Positions 21,501 to 33,629 of a stretch of DNA of 64,000 nt are shown here, in pieces. The stretch lies in NCBI GenBank assembly GCA_013115135.1, contig JABANP010000117.1:1-64000 (forward strand), given 5' to 3'. Below the pieces are notes generated by a model. It did not search any database, was not told the DNA's origin, and saw only the letters and a list, made by a program, of their open reading frames with translations. A program made the position numbers and the translations under genes. Source of the stretch: Perkinsus olseni. Taxonomy: Eukaryota; Perkinsozoa; Perkinsida; Perkinsidae. Position 1 is the first letter of the stretch. Every line of letters starts with the position of its first letter.

Positions 21501-24500
21501 GAGTTGGTGGTTCTCGCTATGCCGCACTCCCGTGGGATGAAAGCTTGATGTTTAGGTTATATTCGCGCTAGCATCCTCCGTGGCCTACATCTGTCATGTT
21601 ATCTTCGGAGCTGGGGAGCAAATAACTGATCTCGTGTGGCAACGGGTGGAGGTAACTCTACCGTTACAAGCGGTCCACACGATGCTCTCATATTGTCAAA
21701 AAAAGTAGTACGAATTACCCCAAAGGATTGCTTTCTTGATGGTCTTTCTCTTCAGCGTTGTGATTTGCGCATCAACGATGGGCGATCTGACATCCTTTGA
21801 CGTTGAGGAGAGCCAACTCACGTTGTCCCCGGCCTCGGCCCAGCGGCTGCCAGCATTGAGCGCGAGGAGCGACTCCGAGTAGGAAATGAGGGGTGCTACT
21901 GCAGTACGGGCGTATCGTGCTGTATGTAGGTCGACGATGCCGGAGAGCCCGGAGGATTCTTGCGGAGGTGTGAGTGTTTTCGAGGCTGTTCAGAAGGAGT
22001 CGGATGACCCGCTGCTTGGAAGGCTGATGGAGATGTAAGATGAGTGTGGTTGGTGTGGTATTGATATTTTACCGAGGAGAGAAAGCGTTAAATTTGCTGT
22101 TGACTTTATCACGATTCAGTCTGTTCTTCATTTTTAGCGAGGTCTGTATTTCTCGTTGTATACGCTGCTTCGAGAGACCGCTCCGCGGACGGTAGACATT
22201 CATTATTATAAGTAACCGTAGAAGTGTGTTTATTTGGAAACATTGGCAGTTGATGCTCATTCTCCTAGTTTTGTCATGGACCTGGTGATGTATGCTCTAC
22301 GGTAGTGACATAGTAGTAAAATAGGAGTGGAGCGAAATCGGGTTTGTAAACTGTGAAAGATGTTCTATGAACAGTGATTTTCAATTCATTTCTCATGCCA
22401 AATGAAGGGTATATTTTTTACTCGTTGGACATCGGATAGATTGCTGATCACGATAAATGTTAGTTAAGATTTTCATCGCTCATCTCCGTCGAGTCTGTGG
22501 TCTTTACGGCAACTCTCCTGTCAGTTACGCTGGCGAGAAGATGAGCAGTCAAGTGGTGCCCTCGGTTAAGTGCCGGTCTCTGAATCCTCATCTGCTGCCA
22601 AGTCTGGGAGTGGTCAGGCATGCCGCCCCTCTGCCCGGTAGGCCATGACGGCAAGGGAGTGCTGTTGATGCTCCGTTGTCAGCGTCGGAGGATCTGCCAT
22701 CGGACTTGCTGGTCTTGTCGTGCGGAATGTCGACCACCGGGCGGTTAGCTGTGGTCCATCGGGAAGGGCAAGTTCCTATTGAGGAGGTCTTCACATGTAA
22801 GAGCTCCGGCAGGGTTCCTCGACTCATCGCGTTGGGAATAATTGTGAGTAGTGGAAGTTTTGGTACTACCTACTTTAGTATGGGTAAAGGAAACTCGTGT
22901 GAATGGGGCGAAACGAAATTACTCGCAAACCGTCAGCTACCGTCGATAAGATTTATCGGGCATTAAGATCATAATATGGTGAATTATTGAAGGTGCGGTA
23001 CGATATTTGAATTGCCGTATCCACGGTACTGTGCTGTACGGTTGGAGGGCACTTTGGGATTCTTGCTGACATGATCAGGCTCCATCTCGACAGCATTGGA
23101 GTTGGATGCACTACGAAGTATATCCTTGTGGACTGTAGTTGATGGCGATAACCGCTATGGGGTGAGGCAGGTCTCCGTGAGGAAGCGGTGGAAGAGGGGT
23201 AGTAGCTTGGCTCGGTTCAGGTGCTGAGTCTGGGACAACAGGAAGGGTGTGTGCTACTGGATCTCACGTCGTCGATTGATGAGGTCTATCGGACCACGGA
23301 AGCTCCACTTGACGTTGGAAAGATGGGCGATTCATTTTATATGGTACGCTGGCTGGAAAGTTGTCACTGCGCCACGAAATTATGCTGCTTAGGTGACTCC
23401 GCTGGGTGTTCGTAGACTACCTATTGGGTGTTCGGCGGAGATGGTCCTTCACTTTGGTCTGCCATGCAAACAGGCTAGTCTCAATGACGAGTTCGTAGCG
23501 GCTGTTATGGATGATGGTGGGTCCCGGGTTCGATCCCTGCACTTGTCATTATTCCCTCAGGCACGTTGGGCTTATTTCATCACATTGACGGATCGTTCAA
23601 GGAGATTCCAACGGACCGACTCGGCTGCCCTGATGAGCCAGGCGCGTCGGCTACATCGCCACCTCTATGGGGGCTGGCTCATGTTAGTGGTGGCAAGATG
23701 ACGAAGTACCTCACTCTGGTGGAACAGGAGACTAGCGCTGTGAAGATGTAAGTGCGACGAGTATAGAAGGGACGTTGGATGTTTCTTCAATGTCGTTCAT
23801 AGTCAACGCAAGGTAGAATGATCAGAATGTTCGTTCCAGTGTGGACGCATTGGGAATGAACCGTACATGCATTCGCAAGACGCCATTGGCGCATGATGAG
23901 CAACTTCGGGCAAGTTGTTGAGAGTTAGTCTGACTCTTCCCTTTCCAGTTACGATATTTCCGTCACCCCTCCTATGCTGGTCTTTGATGTGGCCTGTATC
24001 GCGGTAGCCCCTCCGCTGTTGCATCCTAGGGTCAAGACGACTAATCTGTTCCTCTCTATCACGGATCCGACTTCCAGGTGGGTTCTACTGCGCTGCAGAA
24101 TAGACCTCAGCGGAGCGGAGAAGTTTTTCGATCATCATCTTGCACGCTATTCGAGATGCAATAAGTTCCCCTCGATAACTTCGAGTCCCCATTCTTGATG
24201 TCTTGTTCGGCCTCACGAGATGTCGCGTACGGCTGCCGACTGTGCTATCAGCACTTATAGAGATCCTTTCATCAACCGACTTCGTGTTCACGCCTTCTGG
24301 TGAACTCTTCCATTCCAGGCCGATATCGCCTCCACCAGCCCCGCCGCCTATCGATGCCACCTCGGTTGTTGCAGCAGTGCAGCTCCACTGGATTGACGAT
24401 CTCCCCGTCTTGGTGGTTCTTATAAGAAACAGACCACCATTGATGTAGGCGGAGCGAAGCGAGTTTTATTTGGCTATTTTTTGTTGTAGATACCGATCGT

Positions 24501-27500
24501 TCTCCTGTCCTGGTCGACCGTTGCAGGAGAGCTTCCCTTACTCCTTTCAAATGGTAGAGCATAAAAACTGCGGACTTGTTGCTGAGATGAGCTCATCCAC
24601 GGAAGACACCACTGTCTGGGTAAGGGATGAAAACTGCGCCGCCTGGGAATTGAACCGGGGACCTCTGACCGTCTGGAGGACATTCCCATTCAGGCGTCAT
24701 CAGCTTTGGTATCGCCCTTCGCTAGACTGGGATCGTATGACAAGGAGGGGCTCTTCATCATACCAGGTGCTCGGGCCTCGCCTCTCGTCGTGGTGAAGAG
24801 CAAGAGCGAAGAAATGTAAGATGAGCCCGGGGATCGAACCGGGGACCTTCCGCATCATGTCAGCTTCGTCCATCCAATCGGCCCGCCTGGCACAGTCTCG
24901 GCTTCGGCATTGAGTACCAAGTACAATCCTGATGGGCTCATAACGGTGCAACTGTCGGCCAGCGGGGATGATGGGGATGAACTGAAGCGAGGTAGGCCGG
25001 TCAAAGTACGATCGCGTCTTACGGGACCGCCTTCCTAGTAACTACTCCCACCTCCCACTGAGTGTATCCGACCCTCACTGTCCGGGCACATACGTGGTAG
25101 AAGGCCGGTATGTTGGGGCGCCAGCGTTTGAATTGTCGAAACGCCATCTAGCGGTGCTGCCTGATCGGCGCTTCGTGGGTACCGAGCTAGGTACCAAGCG
25201 ACAGTGCTCTACTGGTCGGCTCGTTCTCGTGGGAGCCGATCTGTGCTGTCTTGCCGTTGGAATTGTTGAAAGGGTCGGGAGGATTTGCCGGCCACCTTTT
25301 TGGGCGAGAGGCATCATCGTACTCGACTAACGGTCGCCACACGTCGAATGCTCGGGGCCTCGTTGATCGGGGTCGTGTTACCGTATGATTGCCGTTTCCT
25401 GTGTCAGTCGACGTGGATTTGGTGCTGTATCGCTTCGCGACTTTCCAACCACCAGCCGGGGAAGGCGAAGAGAGGATCGCCTCGGAAGAGGAGGCGGCTG
25501 AAATTGATGGACAGGTTGGGCGCCCCAAGTGCGGCGGTTAAGGACTCTGTATGCTCTAGTTGGACGGTCCGGTGATGGCGGTGGATGACCACGATATGTT
25601 GATGGGAGATGCTGATGGCGTGCTCAATGGTGCAGAGGAGGGAGACGAGAAGTAGGTTACCCGTCGGTGTATTTCACGAATGTGGCAGCGCGGTGGATTT
25701 TGGAAATCTATCTCCGGTAGGGTAGTGACTATGATGTATTTAATTACGCGGCACTCGACGTGTCTTGGATGGTGGTGACAAGCGTGGGGGTGAGCTACCA
25801 TCGGTATTATTGATTCAATAATGGCAGCTCGCGAAATTCAGCTCATTAATAACCAGTCTCAATCACGAGTCTCTTGATAACCAGCCACATTGTAAATGAT
25901 GAATAACCATTGCCCATCAGAACGTTGAGAGAGCATAATGTCGGCTCAATAGTCACCAACAACGGTGTTTCAGATCTAAGAGGACGGCGGCAGCTGCGGA
26001 CCGGAGTACGCTGGAGTCCGGAGTCATCCACTTCGAGATCGACAGACCTGTGCCATGCGCTTTCATACCGGCTTCCGGACAACAGGTGCTACTTATCTAT
26101 GGGGGAGGCGAACGATGGGATGCAGTGGAGCGTTGTGCGATTCCCTTCGTTGGTTATGCAGCATAACAATGTTATGTGAGAAACCGCACAAAGTGCGTAT
26201 CGTGATAGCGTGACCACGTTGGCTCACGAGGGTTCGTCGAGTGGCGCTTGCAGGATGTTTGTTCCTCGGCGTTTCAGGAGACCCCTCATCTGTGCGCTGG
26301 TGGTGCATCAGCGGTAGCGGTCGTAGCCACTAGACAGGAGTGGGACCATCAGGAGGCTAGTGGCCTGCCGGAACACATCTTGGAGTTGTCGCAAGAATTC
26401 GCGGCGCAGAGCGGTAAGAGTGGTATCCTTTATCGCTATTGGGTGAATTGTGGCAGTTGGTGGATTCTCCTCTATCGGTTTCTGTTTCACTTGATAGGAC
26501 GGTTAGTGTTGGACTCCCCAAGTGTTCATCGCGATAGCATCCTCTGATTCATCTCCCTGGTATGCTTGACATTGTTTGATACCAACACACCGTCTGACAT
26601 TCGATACCGCCTGACAGACTTTTAAGTAGTTGTAGCTCCTACTGACCTCATGACTGACTTCTTCTTGTTGTCTGATCTGTGTACCAAACCATTTAGGGCT
26701 TTACGGGATTATCTCCGACTCTGTGTTATATTGCTTTTCATAGTTTTATTGACATCGAAGCCCCTCCTGGTCAGGCCTCTCTACTACTGACTTCTCCATA
26801 GAGGACATGATAGCGCCGACAGCGATGGCGAAGGAAGAGTGTCCAGTAGTTAGGATGAGGGACCGATATCAATTAAGAGTCGTCTCCAGAGCTGATATGA
26901 GTAAGCACAGGCGGAGCGAAGCAATCTTTGTATGCTGTCGATGATCTTTTTTCTGATGATTCATCTTCGGTCCGTTGAGTATCACGAATGTTGCTGCTGC
27001 CTGCTGCTTTAGGGACGGTTTTGGCACAGTATAGAGTCCACCCGGATGAGGTTATACTGGATGCAGCCTTCATGTCCGACTTGGAAGGTAGTAAGGAGAT
27101 TTTCTCGTCAGAATTGCTCCTTCGTTGTCACTCTAGCTGTGTCGGCGAGCCGTTCTTGTTGGTAGCGTACGAAGCGCGTAATACGTGTACGCCGTAGGGG
27201 GCTGATTGAGTTTTGAAGGAAGGTGCTCTCCTATTACTACGCTGATGGAATTCCGTCTGATAATTTATTGCCTTCCTGCTTGGAGCGGGAGGATGACAAC
27301 GACACGATACCGAATATCCGATAACACTATTCTTGTTGTTTCTTTAGGCCTTCCGGATCCGACCTCGGTCATTGCGATCGGTTCAGCCATTCAGGGTGGG
27401 GAGGATAGATCGGCGAGAGGAGGACTCACCTTGGTAAAAAGCGTTAATTTCGTCGCGAGTGACGGTTGCTGATGTCGTACTTCGCGAGGACTCTTTGACC

Positions 27501-30217
27501 ATCATCGGTCCCTTTTAGTACTTTATTGAGGTCGCGAGTTCAGTTACGTGTAACAGCTTTGGCGAGTAAGACGGCCTCCTCGATGGCGGCGGAGAAGGGT
27601 GAGAATGCACTGGACGAGGACGAGCCTGACGCTGAAGGAGGTCATAGGAGGGAGGCGTTCTTCTGCTGGGGTCTTGCTTTTCTGTGAATTACCATTGAGA
27701 GCACGAGTGAATTGTAGTTCGCTACGCTGCATCGTCTACAATAAAAGGCTGTGGATCGGTAGTTGTCGTTGGAAATTTCTTTCTTAGGTGGTCCTGGGGA
27801 CATAGATAAGAGCGGTTGCTCGGTGCTGGTACATCTCGATAAGCGGGGGCCTGTGTCCACCATCCACCCCTGGCGGAAGCTACTCATGATATCCATAGGC
27901 TTCCGAATATTCGTGTATAGATGGAACGCTAAGAAGGAGACGCTCGACGGGATGGCCATGTAGTGAGGGCTTATGAGAATCTGCGATCGCTCTTCGGGAT
28001 GAAGCATTCGGAACGAGGCTGGGTCTTCAAAATATTTCCAAGCTTGTGGTGCGTAATGCTAGACTAGGCAATGGATTCTGAGTTCTGCCTAGTGGGTTTG
28101 GGGGATGCAATAGGTGAACTGGTATGTCATAGTGGTGGCGATCTCGAACACGTATCTTGTATTTGAGGTTGCATTTTGTTGGACGGAGGGAATCTTTGTT
28201 GACCTTGTTGATGTAGGTTGGATACGATGGGGCCTAGCATCACCTCTCTCTGCACGGTGAAGAATTATATACTTGCAGGAGATGCGATACGTGGACTACA
28301 ATTTGTAAGGTGACGGATTTCCGATTTCCGAGTTGATGCCGTCCTTGATAGGCACGGTTCAAGCATAACAAACAGCAGCATACGAACTCTATCAGCTACT
28401 TGGCCAAGACACATTACAGTCAGACTCTCCCAGTTGTAGCGGTGGCGACCTCAGTGAGAGGTAGTAACAGGAGCTAGGTCATCGGGGAGCTAGGTCAAAG
28501 TGGGGCGAGAGTCATCGCCGTATCGGTCCTCGCCATTGAACTCGAGAGTTCTCTGTACGATCTGAGTAGTCGGAGAGGCTATGTTGTGAATCACAACTTG
28601 TGGTCCCCGTGAAAGTATCTTTTGCCGTGCCGAAAGCTTTGATGTTTCAGACGCCAACCTAGGCCTGATCGCCCTCGATGCACATGGCAACATCCACGTG
28701 TCATCGTTCTCCCCGCACTTCGATCCGATCAGGGGAACGGGCGGAGATGTAATAACAGGCAACTGCCTGGCCTGGAGTATCTTTCTCCGTCATAGGTTCT
28801 ACTCCATGGTCGACCTTTCTTTATGGGGACGATATCAGCGTCGATTGTCCCGTCACCTGTGGACACGGGAGCACTGTTGATGCCTCTAAGTGATGGAACT
28901 ATGGGAAGGCTATTTGCCGGTAGTGAGGGCGGCGTAGGGCCAAGGATGACTGAATGGTCGAATGGCCGTTGAGAGAAATTACAGAGGGTGTGAGAGCTCG
29001 CGCTGAGGTTTTTGAGGACGAAGCAGGGTGGGTGTCGATTGTGAAGTGCTCACTTTGAATGCCCTCCTTCAATTCTTGTGTGGACGCTTTGAACCGCGCT
29101 AGTTTCCGTGAAGGTCTCGCAAGAGAGCAAGTTCAAGCAAGTGCACGAATGATGGAAGAATGGGAGTGTTCCGCTACCGCAACCGCATTGTACCGGCGTA
29201 CTAGGGCTCCCATAGCCATAGAGCGTGACAAGTCTCACTGCGATTGCCGACTTGGCACTGTTGTTTTTTTTTTTAATCAAGTTGGTTGGGGGACACTAAC
29301 GCATGCCGAGTTACCGTGGATCGTACCTGGCGGCATGGTTAGTGTGACCAAGCTTACACTGGGGCTCGAGGCCCAAGGTAAGACCCTGAAAGGGTTCGGG
29401 CCTCGGGTTCACAGTGCTTGGTCCTCTCCCACACTCCCGACCAACCGTCCGCGCCGAGAGGCAGGGGGTTCCGAATAAGGGAACGGGCCTTGAGTACACC
29501 CATGCGGCCCACGCCGCGGATTGGGTAGGATGTTGACCGCTGACTCGCATGTAACTGACGAGACGTCATTGGTCAACTTCACCATCACCTATCTCGTTTT
29601 AGTCTTGTTGTCCTTCCTCTCAGTGAATCCATCCGACTTCACAGTATTGTCACGACTATTCACCCACCTGGTCACGATGCTGCCCTCACCGGGGTCCCTC
29701 CATGCAGGAGTGCAGCGAGAGCCAGTAGCGTATCGACAATCACAAGCTTTGCCCGATGAACCGACTCCTGTGGTGGATGGGGAGGTGTGCCGGAAGTAGT
29801 AGGGGAGGAGTGGATGAGCGCCCGTTTTCATCTGAGGATGATTCTTGCATCTGTCAGTCACTGGCCACTGCGTTATCTATCACTCTCTCGCTGTAATGAG
29901 TCAACAAAACTTATAGGTTCGATCTCGGTATCGCTAGCGTTAGTCATTCAGGAAGTCGAGGGACTAGCATGTCTGATTCTCTGTTAAGCCATGCTGCACT
30001 GAAGCTTGACATGTCGCCGCAGGATGACCTGAGGCTTTCGTGGTGTTTGGGAATGGCTAGCATTGCGTGGATTAGTATACGAAGTGGATTCTTCACTGTC
30101 AGGTTCCTATTCCTGAATCGGTGGATACAGGCGGAGATAGCTCACCAAATAGGAGTAGAGGACCTGGATGAGTTGTGTCGAGCGGTGGCTATGTGGACTA
30201 AGGTCACCGATCGATAG
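18539..30217 (+). CDS. CPSF160/Cft1-like large subunit of the mRNA 3'-end processing complex (many exons)
   Basis: Likely the roughly 160-kDa scaffold of the cleavage and polyadenylation factor in the nucleus. The outer limits are the ATG at 18539 and the TAG at 30215-30217; the exon chain is only partly resolved. Family-like blocks occur in the expected order. EDLVLICGGCLLRLYRI (about 18650) resembles the first propeller. DQVLLIFRDGQVTGVLL is at about 19163. SVIAIGSAIQGGEDRSARGG at about 27365 matches the GED..RG block. DKRGPVSTI...LLMISIGFRIFVYRW is at about 27840. ITSLCTVKNYILAGDAIRGL (about 28240) matches VKNFILVGD. NIHVSSFSPHFDPIRGTGGD is at about 28690. The end, FLFLNRWIQAEIAHQIGV, is at about 30105. 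One clear 45-base intron is 24445-24489. DDB1 and SF3B3 share this fold, but the GED..RG and VKN..L.GD blocks favour CPSF160. The middle third (about 20500-26500) is weakly readable. Confidence 0.65.
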
Positions 30218-31439
30218 TAGACCAATGTCTGGTAACGTTTCATTAATGATGATGCGCATGTTTGGTTCATGTCAATTCTGACAAGTACAGACTTTCTCTA
30301 GGCCTAACAGGGATTGTGGTCATGTGCGGGGGAGACACTCACGACGGCGTCACAGTCGCGACAGGAAGTCTGATGACGAAAGCTGTCGAAGTAGACGACT
30401 GCGGATGAGAGCCTTCAAACACGTGGTAGCCTTTTTATTGAGGTGAATCGTTCTACAAGTCGATTCTGCTGAACTATCTGGAAGCCTACAGAAGAGTCAC
30501 CTCGATAAGTCGACGTGCGCACGGCGGTAGTCCCGCTGTCCTGTTCAGTGTCATAGTGGCACTACGACGCTGAAAGGGCGTCCCATCGCGCTTATTTGTA
30601 GACTAGAGGAGTTTCCAGACTTCTGCTGCTTGCAGCTTCTTTCCTGCACTCTAGGCCGAGCACTCCCGAGCTGAGTGCCTCGGCGGCATACTGCTCCGAA
30701 ATGACAGCGCAATGCAAGATGAGTCGCGAGAACCCTTCCGACTGACTTGAATCTGTGGAAGACAGTTAGGATTCAATTTAATATTCAGTATCCGAGTGAA
30801 ACGCCCAAAAGGTGGTGGTCTACAGGTGGTGGGGACTCTCATTCCTCTGATGAATGAGCGGTGGAGTGAGACTCTCACACCACCGCTTCTCACTGTGAGA
30901 GGGGCGTGCCCCCCCCCTCAGCCGCCTCGTCTGTGCTGCATCAGGAACAGCTGGCAGATGGTAGGTGGAAAGCTTTGGTAGGCCTCAATCCGAATTCGAT
31001 CCGCTCTAGTCCTCATGCCATACCTTCGTCATACCTGCCTCTGAAGGGAGAGGAGCCTGTCCACTGTAGTGTCAGCTACTCCCGGTTTGCTATGTGCATC
31101 CCTTTGTGTGCGGCTGCTGCTGCTTGTGCGTCCATGTCTCTCCACGCGTACATTCCGGGTCACGCTCTCGATCACAATCTCCCAGTGACAACGTTTTCTC
31201 CTCCTCGGCCCCGGTCTTGCTGCTCGGCCAGCTTTGTGCCAATCCTCCCTAGGACTTCCCATGCGGCATGGGCCATGCCTCCACGTCATGATGCTAAGAT
31301 CCGGGGAGATCCGCATCAACTCCGGAATATTCAGTTCTGTTATTCAGATATACCACACTTTCACTCCCTCCTATGTTCGGACGCCTCTCTACCCTGGTAC
31401 TGTTCGTGTGCGTCATGGTGGCCTTCGGTGCTGAGCAAG
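30218..31439. other. Spacer of 1.2 kb
   Basis: No supported gene. It contains a run of nine C at about 30910 and open frames on both strands without recognisable content. An upstream exon of the metallothionein-like gene could lie here but cannot be shown. Confidence 0.4.
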
Positions 31440-31634
31440 ATGGTAGAAACCTTCCTCCGCGAGCCCAGTGAGCTCGACAGCGGAGTTAGCAAGTGCCGGC
31501 CAGCTAAGTGCCCTTCGGGTTGTCAGCATTGCCACTGCCAATGCTGCCAGAGCGCCGCCGTGGCAGAGGGCTCGGACTGTCCGTCGCCGGACTGCCCTTC
31601 GGGTTGCAAACACTGCGATTGTAGTTGCTGTTAA
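31440..31634 (+). CDS. Small metallothionein-like Cys-rich protein (64 residues)
   Basis: A complete frame from the ATG at 31440 to TAA at 31632-31634. Fourteen of 64 residues are Cys. They fall in two copies of one pattern, C-x4-C-x3-C-x2-C-x-C-x-C-C: CRPAKCPSGCQHCHCQCC at about residues 19-36, and CPSPDCPSGCKHCDCSCC at the very end. The copies share CPSGC.HC.C.CC, so the protein arose by internal duplication. Dense CxC and CC clusters without aromatic residues in the Cys-rich parts are the hallmark of metallothioneins, which bind Zn, Cd or Cu in the cytosol. The last residue is Cys. The frame stays open upstream to 30906, so a longer product is possible, but the upstream text has no such composition. 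Confidence 0.6.
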   Translation: MVETFLREPSELDSGVSKCRPAKCPSGCQHCHCQCCQSAAVAEGSDCPSPDCPSGCKHCDCSCC

Positions 31635-32232
31635 GAATGTCCCTAGCTTGATAGCTGAGTACCCTTATGACTTGTCTGTGTACAGCATATAGTGGTAGTG
31701 ATCTATCATCATTCTCATCATTCTCTCAGCTAATGGCTTCAGTAAGGCACTGCTGGCCTCTCCACGCTGAGTCGATCTGGGTACACCAGGTCGAGGTCAG
31801 CTTTCTTACTCTTTAGTAAAATGCGAGCAGCTGAGAGCGGCATTCCTCCCATCATTAATCATAATCGCGCCATTAGCTATGACCCTTATACAGTATCACG
31901 CTTACGTTATGGCTGCTTTCTGCGCAGTGAGAAGGCTTTGGGCTGAGAGTCAATTAACAGGGCGCATAACATTCTCTCATAACGTAGACTTGACATTGCC
32001 CGAACACCAAGACACGCTACTTTCGTGCCTCCAAACTTAGTATAATTCGTCACTCGCGACTGAGAATCTGACGAGCTGGACGACTCCCACCATTGTCAGT
32101 CAGGACAATTGAGCACATGCGTACGATGCAGTCACCAGGACAGCAAGAGCCCATGCGTTCGAGGCTGGAACGCAACTCGGGACGGAGAGAGAAAGGATAA
32201 TCTTAACAACAATACAGCAAGGGAAAGACAAA
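31635..32232. other. Spacer of 0.6 kb
   Basis: No gene seen. It lies between two convergently transcribed genes and should hold both 3' ends. No polyadenylation signal stands out. Confidence 0.4.
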
Positions 32233-33222
32233 TCACTTCTTTTTCTCCTCGAGTAGTTTCTTTACTTCCTTCAGCTCCTTCTTCAGCCACTGCTTCCTCT
32301 CATCATCACACTTGCCCTCGTCTAGCTCAGTCTGGTACTGTTCCAACTCCAGCTCCAACACAGCCCGATCGGCCTCGTCCTCGGCGATGTCCGGCAGAGG
32401 CTCGAACTTGACGGCCTCCTGGAAGGCCTTTGCCATTTGCACCTGCTCTCGATAAGTCCTGCTCACTTCCTCTATCAGACTGTCCTTCGCCTTCTCTTGG
32501 ATGTCATCACCTCCGCCGTGGATTTCGAACAGCGCCGAGAGCAATCTCGAAACCTCGCTCACACCGCAGCCAGAGAGGCGCTTCTCCTCGTCCGATCTCC
32601 CTACTCCTCTGGCAACGAAGTCGTCGACAGCAGCATCGCATTTGGCGTTGAGTTCATCGCCGAAACTGTGATCGGGAGAGTCCAGCAGGTGAAGTACATC
32701 CCGGCAGGTGTCGATGATAAACTGTCGGCTCACACCGTGCTGTCGTCTATTGTCTTCATAGAGGAACCATGTGGACAGGGTGTCCATCATCTCTTGATTC
32801 AATCCAGCATGATCCACTTTAGTAATAAGCTCGGCCTGAGATGGCCCTGGAGGAGGGTACAACGGCCATTGCTGGTACCGCTCCTTTAGTAACTCCTTGG
32901 TCCGCTCCACATCGAAGTTCGCTTTATAAAAGTAGTAGCTCACATACAACACGCCAATCGACCCCACCGTGGACAGTAGCATCTTCGGCCCGGCCCAGAA
33001 GTCGGGCTGATCGTTCTTCTTATCACCGGCAGAGCTGCTGCTGGTACCACTACTTGGCGAGGTCCCAGAGCTAGAGGTGTCAGAAACGCTCTCACTTTTC
33101 TCACTGGCCTTGCTGCAGAATGCCGCGCTTCTGGTATACACTGGCAATGCCCGGCTGGAGGCAGCAGCAGCAGCCATCAGCCGTAAAGGTCTCGCAAGGA
33201 GACTTGCTTGGGTACGAAGCAT
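32233..33222 (-). CDS. Mitochondrial membrane protein with a C-terminal coiled coil, function unknown
   Basis: A single-exon frame of 329 residues from the ATG at 33220-33222. The first 40 residues (MLRTQASLLARPLRLMAAAA...) are rich in Arg, Ala and Ser without acids, a typical mitochondrial presequence. A Ser/Gly linker follows, then one membrane segment (MLLSTVGSIGVLYVSYYFY, about residues 85-103). The rest is soluble and helical, containing Cys residues (DTCRDVLHLLD, LSGCGVSEVSRLL). It ends in a strongly charged Leu-heptad helix (about residues 260-329, ending in LLEEKKK). The layout suggests an inner- or outer-membrane anchored protein. I do not recognise the family. It faces the ubiquilin gene head to head across about 400 bases, which may hold a shared promoter. 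Confidence 0.75.
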   Translation of the reverse strand: MLRTQASLLARPLRLMAAAAASSRALPVYTRSAAFCSKASEKSESVSDTSSSGTSPSSGTSSSSAGDKKNDQPDFWAGPKMLLSTVGSIGVLYVSYYFYKANFDVERTKELLKERYQQWPLYPPPGPSQAELITKVDHAGLNQEMMDTLSTWFLYEDNRRQHGVSRQFIIDTCRDVLHLLDSPDHSFGDELNAKCDAAVDDFVARGVGRSDEEKRLSGCGVSEVSRLLSALFEIHGGGDDIQEKAKDSLIEEVSRTYREQVQMAKAFQEAVKFEPLPDIAEDEADRAVLELELEQYQTELDEGKCDDERKQWLKKELKEVKKLLEEKKK

Positions 33223-33629
33223 CTTCAAAGTTGCTGATTGGGTGTATTTTGCTGTTGAATATTCAACTTGTGGCGCGCGCGTAATTAATGGGCGCGTGAC
33301 ATGTTCCTAGCGGACTGAAAAATCGATGTTTGATTGATTCAAGGATGGCTCGACCTGATGGAACGCCAGCGGGCTGACCGACATAGTCGGATCATCTCAG
33401 CTGACAAAGGAGGGCATCGCCTTCAGCGTCTCTACCCGCTCTTGGCAGTACTAGGCAATTACAATAGGGGAACGTGCACTGCCAAAGATGATGGTTATGT
33501 TTGCTATTTACTTCTGCTGTACTTTGCCTGGTTATTAGATGATAGGAGAATATTGTGAGGAGTGGTAGGGTAGCATTGCGAAGAATTCCGTGTAATGGGT
33601 TAGTTGTTGTTGGTCCTCATCATCATTTA

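Noticed and set aside
30906..31439. N-terminal extension of the metallothionein-like frame
   Set aside because: The upstream text (Pro/Ser/His-rich, no regular Cys pattern) differs in composition from the Cys-rich end. The ATG at 31440 gives a sensible small protein.
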